Below are positions 5,201-12,778 of a DNA stretch of 17,470 nt, piece after piece. The DNA is from Thomasclavelia sp. (lineage in GTDB: Bacteria; Bacillota_I; Bacilli_A; Erysipelotrichales; Erysipelotrichaceae). The stretch lies in the NCBI GenBank assembly GCA_020024765.1, contig JAHHTG010000015.1, positions 1 to 17,470 of the forward strand. Reading direction: 5' to 3'. The position numbers were made by a program, and so were the translations under genes. The notes under the pieces were generated by a model. The model saw only the letters and a list, made by a program, of their open reading frames with translations, did no database searches and was not told the origin of the DNA. Numbering within the stretch: position 1 is the first letter of the stretch; each line of letters begins with the position of its first letter.

Positions 5201-6817
5201 GTGGCACAAGAAGATAAAATTCAAAAGGCATTCAACGATATCTCGGAAGGAGTTAAAAACGTCTATTCATCTACGAATTATCAAAACTATCTGAAATTTA
5301 TGGCTAAGTTTCATGACTATTCCTTAAATAATACGATGTTGATATTGATGCAAAAGCCAGATGCATCATTTGTGGCGGGCTATAGTGCGTGGAAAAATCG
5401 ATTTCATCGGCAAGTTCGAAAGGGTGAAAAAGCAATCAAGATTTTAGCGCCATACAAGAATGAGATTGAGTGTGAAGAAGATCATAAAATTGAACAGATT
5501 ACTAAATTTAGAATGGTTAATGTCTTTGATATTAGTCAAACAACAGGTGAACCGATTCCTAACTTCATTAATGATTTGGAAGGTACATCGTGTAACTGCA
5601 ATGCTTTAAGGGAGGCTTTGGTTGAGATTTCTGAGACACCAATCATCTTTTCAAATCCTAACGAAGACGAGGAAATGGGCAAAGGAGTTAAAGGTTACTT
5701 TAATAAAATTAAACAGGTCATTGTGATTAATGAAGAGCTTGAAGATGTTCATATTGCCAAGACTTTAATTCACGAATATGCTCATAGCGTTATTCACGCC
5801 AATACCGATAAACCGATCGAACAAAAGGAAATAGAAGCAGAATCAATTGCCTATGTCGTTTGCAATCACTTCGGAATTGATACGAGTGAATATTCATTTG
5901 GTTATATTGCAAGCTATGCAAATCGTGAAATCGATGATTTAAAACACATCCTAGATAATATTCAAATTTTTGCGAATCAACTGATTAAAAAGATTGAACC
6001 CGTTTATCAAAAATGTCTATTTTTAATCAATGAACGCGATGGTTATCATAGTCCAATCAATTACGAAACCTTTGCATTACCCTTAGTTAAAAAGACTTAT
6101 AGCGATAATCATGATTGCTTTGAAGGGATGATAGATAAAAGTGAAATTGATAATCGCAATCAAATAGATAAATTGTTAGCGGCAGAAATTGCTAAAGACG
6201 AGTTCAAATATCACGAAATTTTATATACTCATCATCATCCTTATTATAAGAACAATCTCATTGAATGGATTTATTTAAGAATTGCGACTGGCTTAAAATT
6301 CGAAGAACTCCACCCTTTTGTGTTGAATTCTTTAGAACATCGCAATTATCTAAAACTTAAATATTTATCAGAACCTTTGTTTAATAATCAAGCGACATAT
6401 TTAAAGTATAAATCCGAAGCAATGATGGATTTAAATATTGAAGTAATTGGTGAACAAGAAATTGCAATGTCACATTATTACGAACAAAATGGTGATATGA
6501 TGGCAGATCCTGATGTGACTTTTAAGATTGATAATCAAAATGAACTAGCAATCGCAACAAGTTATAGCCAAGATAACCTTAATTACTATATATGTATGAA
6601 CAATGAACCTAAGATGATGCATGATGTAAATGAATTTGTAGAGGACTGGTTATGCAATATTGAGAATTCGGGTTATACCTTGGAAGAAATACATGGTGAA
6701 GATGAAATTTATAATATCCACAAAGAAAAAGCCGATTTCATCAAATTTTTAAGTAAAAATGAAATGAAAGCGTTTTACACAAACCTCAAAGAAAAACGTT
6801 ATGTGAAAAATGAGTGA
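5201..6817 (+). CDS. ArdC-like protein: ssDNA-binding N-domain, HExxH zinc-peptidase domain and DUF6908-like C-terminus, 538 aa
   Basis: Probable mobile-element anti-restriction or DNA-entry factor. Residues about 10-120 match the ArdC N-terminal ssDNA-binding domain: NYLKFMAKFHDYSLNN, then SFVAGYSAWK, VRKGEKAIKILAPY and FRMVNVFDISQTTGEP. Residues about 140-240 are an M78/ImmA-like metallopeptidase with HEYAH (191-195) and the downstream acidic EIEAESIAY (third zinc ligand probably E212 or E214). Near residues 450-500, GDMMADPDVTFKID followed by an Asp-rich DLN-like WL segment resembles a domain of conjugative-element proteins (DUF6908). The start is GTG at 5201, preceded by GAAAGAAGG at 6 bases; no ATG fits. 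It is divergent from the antiporter and is not accompanied by other transfer genes, so it looks like a stranded element gene or a domesticated one. The ArdC family call is good; the C-terminal domain is less sure. Confidence 0.85.
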   Translation: MAQEDKIQKAFNDISEGVKNVYSSTNYQNYLKFMAKFHDYSLNNTMLILMQKPDASFVAGYSAWKNRFHRQVRKGEKAIKILAPYKNEIECEEDHKIEQITKFRMVNVFDISQTTGEPIPNFINDLEGTSCNCNALREALVEISETPIIFSNPNEDEEMGKGVKGYFNKIKQVIVINEELEDVHIAKTLIHEYAHSVIHANTDKPIEQKEIEAESIAYVVCNHFGIDTSEYSFGYIASYANREIDDLKHILDNIQIFANQLIKKIEPVYQKCLFLINERDGYHSPINYETFALPLVKKTYSDNHDCFEGMIDKSEIDNRNQIDKLLAAEIAKDEFKYHEILYTHHHPYYKNNLIEWIYLRIATGLKFEELHPFVLNSLEHRNYLKLKYLSEPLFNNQATYLKYKSEAMMDLNIEVIGEQEIAMSHYYEQNGDMMADPDVTFKIDNQNELAIATSYSQDNLNYYICMNNEPKMMHDVNEFVEDWLCNIENSGYTLEEIHGEDEIYNIHKEKADFIKFLSKNEMKAFYTNLKEKRYVKNE

Positions 6818-6834
6818 AAATTTAAAAATAGTGC

Positions 6835-6863
6835 TTGCAAAAGGACTTTAATTAAGATATTAT
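6835..6863 (+). promoter_or_regulatory. Promoter-like sequence downstream of the ArdC-like gene
   Basis: TTGCAA (6835-6840), 17 bases, TATTAT (6858-6863). No ORF of note starts after it; it could serve the isochorismatase gene as an upstream promoter or a short RNA. A 17-base spacing occurs easily in A/T-rich DNA. Confidence 0.35.
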
Positions 6864-6903
6864 AAGCGAGTTGTTTTGCAAAAGACAATCAAATAAGATG
6901 TTT

Positions 6904-6943
6904 ATGTAAATAAATTTCTGAAAAAATTTGTGAATATTTACAT
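6904..6943. repeat. Inverted repeat between the ArdC-like and isochorismatase genes
   Basis: ATGTAAATA (6904-6912) and TATTTACAT (6935-6943) are perfect 9-base arms, with further A/T pairing inside (AAATTT on both sides). There is no U-tract after it, so it may be a weak terminator for the upstream gene or an RNA structure. Confidence 0.4.
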
Positions 6944-6988
6944 TTAACAAATTAAAAAAATAACTAATATAATTTCCTCTAAATTTGA

Positions 6989-7017
6989 TTGACTGGAAAA
7001 TCACGTTTTGATAGAAT
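6989..7017 (+). promoter_or_regulatory. Sigma-A promoter of the isochorismatase-family gene
   Basis: TTGACT (6989-6994), 17-base spacer, TAGAAT (7012-7017). The predicted RNA start near 7024 lies before the AAAGGTGG ribosome site. Confidence 0.78.
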
Positions 7018-7042
7018 CATATCGAAAGGTGGTATTTTTCCA

Positions 7043-7732
7043 ATGGCAAAAAATGCTTTAATTATTATTGACATGCAAAAGGATTTCAATGTTCCTGGTG
7101 CTCCATTCCGCGTTGACTGTGGATTAGAAGCTTTACCTTACATTGAGCAAGCTTTAAAGGCAACTCGTGAAACAAACATTCCTGTTTTCCACGTGTTCCG
7201 TTACTACCGTGCAAACGGTGTTGACTGTGAAATCACTCGTTACGATGCTTACAAGAGCAAAGGATTCCATGGTTGCACAATCGCTGAAGAAGGCGCTGAA
7301 ATCTTAGATTCAATCAAACCAATCGAAGGTGAATACCAAGTTGTTAAACAAAGATGGTCAGCATTCTTCCAAACTGAACTAGACATGATGTTACGTCGTT
7401 TAGGTGTTAAACAAGTTATCATCGCTGGTGTTCAAACTCCTAACTGTATCCGTGGTACTGTTTGGGATGCAAACTCATTAGACTACGAAGTAATCGTATT
7501 AACTGATGCTACAAACGCTAAGACTCCAGAAGTTCACCAAGCTAACTTATTCGATATGAAGAATATCGGTATCAAGTTAATGACTACTCAAGAATACTGC
7601 GATATCTTAAAGTCAAATCCAGAAGGTCCTGAATGCGGCAACCAAGAAAGAATTCGTCACGAAATCGAAACTGAAAACGGTCGTCCTCAACCAGCTGATA
7701 TGTACCTATTCAACGGTAGATACGAAAAATAA
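7043..7732 (+). CDS. Isochorismatase-family cysteine hydrolase, 229 aa
   Basis: Cytoplasmic hydrolase of the isochorismatase/nicotinamidase superfamily. The triad is complete: D10 in ALIIIDMQKDF, K102 in VVKQRWSAF and C135 in VQTPNCIRG, with the expected cis-peptide V130-Q131 before it. The nicotinamidase metal site (DxHxxH) is not seen, so the substrate is open: an amide, a carbamoyl compound or an isochorismate-like ether are all possible. The C-terminal tail (about residues 190-229, with ECGNQERIRHE) is longer than in minimal family members. The start is ATG at 7043; an earlier TTG in frame lies inside the -35 box and cannot be translated from this promoter. Codons are biased towards those used by the atp and ppdK genes, suggesting good expression. 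Monocistronic, with its own promoter and terminator. Confidence 0.92.
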   Translation: MAKNALIIIDMQKDFNVPGAPFRVDCGLEALPYIEQALKATRETNIPVFHVFRYYRANGVDCEITRYDAYKSKGFHGCTIAEEGAEILDSIKPIEGEYQVVKQRWSAFFQTELDMMLRRLGVKQVIIAGVQTPNCIRGTVWDANSLDYEVIVLTDATNAKTPEVHQANLFDMKNIGIKLMTTQEYCDILKSNPEGPECGNQERIRHEIETENGRPQPADMYLFNGRYEK

Positions 7733-7762
7733 TTAGTCAAATAATTTAAAGTGTCTAATTTT

Positions 7763-7793
7763 AAGCCCATCAGTTACATGATGGGCTTTTTTT
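7763..7793 (+). terminator. Terminator of the isochorismatase-family gene
   Basis: A perfect 10-bp stem, AAGCCCATCA (7763-7772) with TGATGGGCTT (7779-7788), loop GTTACA, then a run of seven T. Confidence 0.95.
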
Positions 7794-7847
7794 ATTCAGC
7801 AAAAAGGTGTAACTTATAGTTAATCGGTTTAGCCGACAATCGATTAA

Positions 7848-7946
7848 ATCAACTTGTTATATAATAAGTTGATCTGAGTTAGTAATGATAAATTATTAAC
7901 TAAAATATATGCTTAAAATCGGCCTCAAAGTTAATATTTTAACTTT
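7848..7946. repeat. Palindromes upstream of the atp promoter
   Basis: Two inverted repeats: ATCAACTT (7848-7855) with AAGTTGAT (7866-7873), and the perfect AAAGTTAA-TATT-TTAACTTT (7927-7946) ending 10 bases before the -35 box. A third, weaker pair is TAATCG (7821-7826) with CGATTA (7841-7846). They may be operators or weak stops; no gene is visible in 7794-7996. Confidence 0.4.
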
Positions 7947-7956
7947 TTGAAAAGGG

Positions 7957-7985
7957 TTTACATAGCCTTTGTTTATGCATATAAT
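7957..7985 (+). promoter_or_regulatory. Sigma-A promoter of the ATP synthase operon
   Basis: TTTACA (7957-7962), exactly 17 bases, perfect TATAAT (7980-7985). The predicted RNA start is at about 7992, only about 5 bases before the atpI ATG, so the message would be nearly leaderless. Confidence 0.85.
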
Positions 7986-7996
7986 ATCACTGACAC

Positions 7997-8344
7997 ATGA
8001 TGAAAAAAACCGATAAATTCACAAGTGAAATTAAGATTTTAGTTGGGATGATTGTGATCGCGCTGTTTGTGAAATGGCAAATAGCAACTGGAATCGTTTT
8101 AGGATGTATTTTCGCGAGTTTATATGGAAAAGTCCTAGAACGACGATTTTCCACCCTTCTCAGCAACCGAACTGACTCTAAGGTTGATACGATCGTTGGA
8201 ACAATCATCAGTTTTTTGTTGTTTGCAACACCGATTTTAATATCATTCCTGTTACCTCAAGTCTTTCATTTCATTGGCGTCTTTATAGGTTTGATTTATC
8301 GAAAGTATTTTATATACTTGGAGGCGTTTAGAAAAAAGGGATGA
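7997..8344 (+). CDS. atpI: ATP synthase protein I-like membrane protein, 115 aa
   Basis: Small membrane protein, assumed to help c-ring assembly. Hydrophobic segments lie at about residues 14-44 and 66-100, with charged ends (MMKKTDK and RKYFIYLEAFRKKG). Sequence alone is too divergent for a firm family call; its place as first gene of the atp operon, 4 bases before atpB, and its size make AtpI the best reading. It starts with two ATG codons in a row (7997 and 8000) and has no ribosome-binding site, since the -10 box lies 11 bases upstream. Initiation is therefore probably leaderless or nearly so. Confidence 0.72.
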   Translation: MMKKTDKFTSEIKILVGMIVIALFVKWQIATGIVLGCIFASLYGKVLERRFSTLLSNRTDSKVDTIVGTIISFLLFATPILISFLLPQVFHFIGVFIGLIYRKYFIYLEAFRKKG

Positions 8345-8348
8345 AATT

Positions 8349-9062
8349 ATGAATATTACGATCCAATCACATCTACCTGTAATTCTAGGCATCACAACGT
8401 TTCTAGTCATTGGTATTATTCTTGCGGGTAAGAAACTACAAGAATTCGACCCAACTGACGAACCAAAAGGAGTTGTTTTGGTTGCGTTATGGCTCGTTGA
8501 AATTATCAGCGGCTTCGTCGATGAAATCGTGTCATATAAATACATCGACAGATTAGGACCATATATCCTATCAATCGCAATCTACATCCTGGTATCTAAC
8601 TATATTGGTTTATTAGGATTCGACAACCCAACTGGTAATTATAGTGTTACGTTGACACTAGCCTTAATTACATGGTTCATCATCCAAGCCACTGACATTA
8701 AATACTCTGGTTTTAAGGGATACATTAAGAGTTACTTTGAACCCATTTTCCCTTTCGTAATTCCAAACTTCTTTGGTGCTATTGCTCCATTGATTTCAAT
8801 GTCTCTACGTTTATTCGGAAACATTATGTCAGGAACAATTATTATGTCGCTAGTTTATACATTTACTAGCTTCGTATCTTCAATTGTAATTGGCTGGATT
8901 CCAGTCATTGGCCAATTAAATTTAATTGGACCATTTCTAGCTGCTCCGCTCCATGCATTCTTTGATTTGTTCTCGGGCGGAATTCAAATGTTTATTTTTA
9001 TTATGTTGACTATGGTTCTGACGGGTAATAAGATCCCTGATGAAGAAAAAATAAAGTCATAA
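8349..9062 (+). CDS. atpB: F1Fo ATP synthase subunit a, 237 aa
   Basis: Membrane stator subunit that forms the two half-channels for H+ or Na+ next to the c-ring. The essential Arg is R154 in SMSLRLFGNIMSG; the final helices read LHAFFDLFSGGIQMFIFIMLTMV, typical of the family. The IGLLGF-NPTGNYSVTLTLAL segment (86-106) is the conserved loop and helix before it. The N-terminal region is short, as in other Firmicutes. A ribosome site (AGGGA) lies at the end of atpI. Confidence 0.96.
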   Translation: MNITIQSHLPVILGITTFLVIGIILAGKKLQEFDPTDEPKGVVLVALWLVEIISGFVDEIVSYKYIDRLGPYILSIAIYILVSNYIGLLGFDNPTGNYSVTLTLALITWFIIQATDIKYSGFKGYIKSYFEPIFPFVIPNFFGAIAPLISMSLRLFGNIMSGTIIMSLVYTFTSFVSSIVIGWIPVIGQLNLIGPFLAAPLHAFFDLFSGGIQMFIFIMLTMVLTGNKIPDEEKIKS

Positions 9063-9077
9063 AAGGAGGAAATTAAA

Positions 9078-9320
9078 ATGGAAAGTTTAGGTTTAATCGC
9101 AATTGGTGCTGCTATCGCTACATTAACAGGTATGCTAACAGCCATCGGACAAGGTCTTGCAGCTACTAAGGCTGTTGAAGCAGTAGGTAAAAATCCAGAA
9201 GCAGAAAGCAAAATTCGTACAATGCTTATCTTAGGATGTGGTCTTGCTGAAACATGTGCTATTTACGGTATGTTAGTAGCATTCCTAATCATCTTCGTAT
9301 TAGGCGGAAAAATTGCGTAG
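9078..9320 (+). CDS. atpE: F1Fo ATP synthase subunit c, 80 aa
   Basis: Proteolipid of the rotor ring, a two-helix hairpin. Helix 1 ends in the polar loop KNPEAESK (the family usually has RQPE here; this one has KNPE), and helix 2 carries the ion-binding carboxylate E58. Q25 in AIGQG, E58-T59 and Y63 in AETCAIYG correspond to the Gln, Glu-Ser/Thr and Tyr positions used by Na+-binding c-rings such as that of Ilyobacter; C60 replaces the Thr that also helps there. Preceded by a strong AAAGGAGGAA site, as expected for the most abundant Fo subunit. Confidence 0.96.
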   Translation: MESLGLIAIGAAIATLTGMLTAIGQGLAATKAVEAVGKNPEAESKIRTMLILGCGLAETCAIYGMLVAFLIIFVLGGKIA

Positions 9321-9339
9321 TTATTAAAGGGGGAACATT

Positions 9340-9852
9340 ATGTTAAATTTTGATGTTCAAGGAGCGTTATTCCCTAATCCCTTTACAATGCTAATTCAAT
9401 TATTATCAACTGCCCTTCTATTCTTTGTTTTAAAGAAATTCTTATGGAATCCTGCTAAAAACATTCTTAATGCACGCTCTGCAAAAATGCAAGCAGACTT
9501 AAGTGAAGCAGAAAAAGCTAAAGAAGAAGCTCAAAAACAATTAATTGAAGCTCGTGGTGAACTAACTAAAGCTTACAAATCTTCTGAAGAAATTATTAGT
9601 GGTGCCAAAACTGAAGCTACTAAGCTTAAAGAAGAAATTATGGCCGACGCAAAACGTGAAGCTATGTTAAAGATTAACGAAGGCGATCGTTGCGTTGAAA
9701 TGAAGAAAAAAGAAGCTGAATCGCAAATGTATGACGAAATCGTCAAAGTTGCAATGGCAGCTACAGCAAAATTATTAGATGAAAAAGCAACTGCCGATGA
9801 TGACGATGCTGCTATTTCTAAGTTTGTTAAAGAAATAAGAGAGAAAGCATAG
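9340..9852 (+). CDS. atpF: F1Fo ATP synthase subunit b, 170 aa
   Basis: Peripheral stalk subunit. One N-terminal membrane span (about residues 14-32, LIQLLSTALLFFVLKKFLW), the FLWNPAKNILNARSAKM turn after it, then a long Ala/Glu/Lys coiled coil (about 45-150). Length is usual for a bacterial b subunit. Ribosome site AAGGGGG lies 6-7 bases before the ATG; it ends 2 bases before atpH. Confidence 0.96.
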   Translation: MLNFDVQGALFPNPFTMLIQLLSTALLFFVLKKFLWNPAKNILNARSAKMQADLSEAEKAKEEAQKQLIEARGELTKAYKSSEEIISGAKTEATKLKEEIMADAKREAMLKINEGDRCVEMKKKEAESQMYDEIVKVAMAATAKLLDEKATADDDDAAISKFVKEIREKA

Positions 9853-9854
9853 TT

Positions 9855-10403
9855 ATGAACGCAGTAAGTAAAGTTTATGCTGAAGCATTATTCTCGTTAG
9901 CTGTTCAAACTAATAAAGTTGAGACTTTACAAAAAGATATCCAATTAGTTAGTGAGTCTTTTAAAGAAGTTGAAGGCATTAAAGGTTTTCTTAATTCGGT
10001 AAAAGTACCGAAGGAAGAAAAAAAGAGGGTTCTTCGTGAATGCTTCAAAGATAGTGTCGATGAATACACATTAAACTTTTTATGTGTCTTAATCGATAAA
10101 CGAAGAATAGGTCTTTATAAGAATATTTTTCATGAATTTTACATTATGTGTAATGAACATCTTGGTATCAAGGAAGGTATTATTGAATCAGTTCGCCCAT
10201 TAGATAAGAAGCAAATTGCTCAATTAGAAGAAGCTTTATCTAAAGATGGTGTGAAAGTTGTTCTTAAGAACCGTATTAATGAAACATTAATTTCTGGTTT
10301 CAAAATTATCTTCGATGATCAAGTTATTGATAACACAATGAAAAATAAGATTACTAAAATGAATGAAACATTGTTAAGAAAGGATGTTAGCTTATGGAAC
10401 TAA
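9855..10403 (+). CDS. atpH: F1Fo ATP synthase subunit delta, 182 aa
   Basis: Connects the top of F1 to the b stalk. N-terminal VSKVYAEALFSLA is the conserved OSCP/delta start, and the C-terminal half has LISGFKIIFDDQVIDNTMKNKI, matching the family GGFxIxxxDxVIDxSxxxxL pattern. The atpA start overlaps its last 10 bases. Confidence 0.95.
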   Translation: MNAVSKVYAEALFSLAVQTNKVETLQKDIQLVSESFKEVEGIKGFLNSVKVPKEEKKRVLRECFKDSVDEYTLNFLCVLIDKRRIGLYKNIFHEFYIMCNEHLGIKEGIIESVRPLDKKQIAQLEEALSKDGVKVVLKNRINETLISGFKIIFDDQVIDNTMKNKITKMNETLLRKDVSLWN

Positions 10404-11914
10404 AACCAGGTGAAATAAGCGCCCTTATTAAGGAACAAATCAGTCGTTATGAAGATGTAACTTCTCTAGATGATGTTGGTACAATTATCAAGGTTGGTGA
10501 TGGTATTGCTACTATCCAAGGTCTTGAAAATGCCATGTCATCAGAATTATTACTTTTCCCTAACGATGTATACGGAATGGTCTTAAACCTTGAAGAAGAC
10601 AGTATCGGTGCTGTATTAATGGGTTCTGATGCTGAAATCAAAGAAGGTGACCAAGTTAAACGTACTGGTCGTATTATCGAAGTTCCTGTTGGCGATTGCA
10701 TGCTAGGTAGAGTAGTAAATGCTCTAGGTCAAGCAATCGATGGCGGCGAAGCTATCAAGTCTGATAAATTCCGTCCTGTCGAAAGAATCGCTCCGGGCGT
10801 TATGACTCGTAAGTCAGTTCATCAACCAATGATGACTGGTCTAAAAGCCATTGACTCAATGATTCCAATCGGAAAAGGTCAAAGAGAATTAATTATCGGT
10901 GATCGTCAAACTGGTAAAACAGCGATCGCTATTGATACAATCCTTAACCAAAAAGGTAAAGATGTATTATGTATTTATGTAGCTATTGGACAAAAAGCAA
11001 GTACAGTAGCACAAGTTGTTGAAAAATTAAGAAAGAATGGCGCAATGGAATACACTACTATCGTTGCTGCCACAGCTTCTGAATTATCACCATTACAATA
11101 CCTAGCACCATATGCTGGTTGTGCAATCGGTGAAGAATGGATGGAACAAGGTAAGGATGTGCTAATTGTTTATGATGACTTATCTAAACATGCTGTAGCA
11201 TACCGTACAATGTCTCTATTATTAAAGAGACCACCAGGCCGTGAAGCTTACCCAGGTGATGTATTCTATCTACATTCAAGATTATTAGAAAGAGCTGCTA
11301 AACTTAGTGATGAACTAGGTGCTGGTTCTTTAACTGCCCTACCTATTATTGAAACTCAAGCTGGTGATATCAGTGCTTATATCCCAACTAACGTAATTTC
11401 AATTACTGATGGACAAATCTTCTTACAAACAGAATTATTTAACTCAGGTGTTCGTCCAGCCGTAGATACTGGTTTATCTGTATCACGTGTTGGTAGTGCC
11501 GCTCAAACTAAAGCTATGAAGAAAGTTGCTGGTTCATTAAAACTTGAACTTGCTCAATACAATGAATTACTATCATTCTCTCAATTTGGTAGTGATTTAG
11601 ATGCTGCAACTAAGGCAACAATTGACCATGGTGCTCGTTTAACTGAGTTATTAAAGCAAGGACAATACTCTCCACTTTCAATGAGTGAACAAGTATTATC
11701 TTTATACGCTGCTAAATTCGGTTTCTTAAAAGATATCGAAGTTGAAAATGTCGGCAAATTCGAAAGTTTCATGCACACATACTTCAAAACTCATAACAAA
11801 GAAATACTTGATGAACTTGAATCAACTGGTATTTTAAGTGATGAATTGAATGCAAAAATTAAAGATGCAATGACTGCTTGCGCTAAAGAATACAAGACTA
11901 TTTACGGGGCATAA
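10394..11914 (+). CDS. atpA: F1 ATP synthase subunit alpha, 506 aa
   Basis: Regulatory, non-catalytic nucleotide-binding subunit of F1. The beta-barrel domain spans about residues 25-95, the P-loop is GDRQTGKT (169-176), and the alpha signature PAVDTGLSVSRVGSAAQ holds the Arg finger that completes the catalytic site on beta. Normal length. The ATG overlaps the atpH stop; AAAGGA lies 8-9 bases upstream. Confidence 0.98.
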   Translation: MELKPGEISALIKEQISRYEDVTSLDDVGTIIKVGDGIATIQGLENAMSSELLLFPNDVYGMVLNLEEDSIGAVLMGSDAEIKEGDQVKRTGRIIEVPVGDCMLGRVVNALGQAIDGGEAIKSDKFRPVERIAPGVMTRKSVHQPMMTGLKAIDSMIPIGKGQRELIIGDRQTGKTAIAIDTILNQKGKDVLCIYVAIGQKASTVAQVVEKLRKNGAMEYTTIVAATASELSPLQYLAPYAGCAIGEEWMEQGKDVLIVYDDLSKHAVAYRTMSLLLKRPPGREAYPGDVFYLHSRLLERAAKLSDELGAGSLTALPIIETQAGDISAYIPTNVISITDGQIFLQTELFNSGVRPAVDTGLSVSRVGSAAQTKAMKKVAGSLKLELAQYNELLSFSQFGSDLDAATKATIDHGARLTELLKQGQYSPLSMSEQVLSLYAAKFGFLKDIEVENVGKFESFMHTYFKTHNKEILDELESTGILSDELNAKIKDAMTACAKEYKTIYGA

Positions 11915-11916
11915 TT

Positions 11917-12765
11917 ATGGCTCAAAATAAGGCTCAATTAAAGTCACGTATTAAGTCGATTACTGCAACAAAGAAAATCACGGGTGCTATGGAGATGATC
12001 GCAAACGCGAAACTTCAAAAAGAACGTGGTTTAATGTTTAAGAATCGTGAATATTCTGAAGAACTAAACGCAACAGTTAGTGAAATTGTTAATAGTGATA
12101 GTGAAATTAAGAATATTTATTTAGAAGAAAAAAGCGCTTCTTCTCGATTATTCTTTGTATATTGCAGTGATTTAGGTTTATGTGGTGGTTACAACGTCAA
12201 TGTAACCAAACTAGTTAGTGCAACTATCAATAAGGAAGAAGATTTTCTAGTCGTTATCGGTCGTAATCAATACAATTGGTTTAAATCTAATGGCTATAAG
12301 TTAATCAATACTGAAGTCTTAAATACTGACCAAATGACATATAACGATCTAAAGAAATATGTTCAAATTGCTTTGAAAATGTTTGTAAATAACGAAATTA
12401 ATTCTGTTAATACAATCTATACAAAGTATGTGAACAACGTTACTTTTGAACCAAACGTTCTACAAGTTTTACCTTTTGAAAAAGGCGAACAAGTAGAAAG
12501 TAACAGTTACAGAGAGACTCTATTTGAACCTAATGCTGATGCAATCTTAAATTCATTGATTCCAATGACAGCTATGAATATGCTATATACATGCTGGTTA
12601 CAATCTAAGACATCAGAACAAGGCTCAAGAAGATTTGCAATGGAAAATGCTACAGATAACGCTAATGATTTAACAGATAAACTTGTATTGCAATTTAACC
12701 AAGCAAGACAAGCTGCAATTACTCAAGAAATTGCGGAAATCGTTGGTGGTGCTGAAGCATTATAA
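11917..12765 (+). CDS. atpG: F1 ATP synthase subunit gamma, 282 aa
   Basis: Central shaft of F1. The N-terminal helix RIKSITATKKITGAMEMIANAKL and the C-terminal helix, with RRFAMENATDNA and FNQARQAAITQEIAEIVGGAEAL, are the two conserved ends that form the rotating coiled coil. The middle (DLGLCGGYN at about 85-93) is the conserved Rossmann-like part. It begins 2 bases after the atpA stop. Confidence 0.97.
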   Translation: MAQNKAQLKSRIKSITATKKITGAMEMIANAKLQKERGLMFKNREYSEELNATVSEIVNSDSEIKNIYLEEKSASSRLFFVYCSDLGLCGGYNVNVTKLVSATINKEEDFLVVIGRNQYNWFKSNGYKLINTEVLNTDQMTYNDLKKYVQIALKMFVNNEINSVNTIYTKYVNNVTFEPNVLQVLPFEKGEQVESNSYRETLFEPNADAILNSLIPMTAMNMLYTCWLQSKTSEQGSRRFAMENATDNANDLTDKLVLQFNQARQAAITQEIAEIVGGAEAL

Positions 12766-12778
12766 GAAAGGGTTATTT

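Noticed and set aside
6989..7042. TTG start for the isochorismatase-family protein
   Set aside because: The TTG is part of the -35 box TTGACT; the ATG at 7043 follows a ribosome site and gives the normal N-terminus.
12683..12778. Longer atpD reading frame starting inside atpG
   Set aside because: The conserved beta N-terminus begins at 12779 and has its own ribosome site; the extra codons are atpG out of frame.
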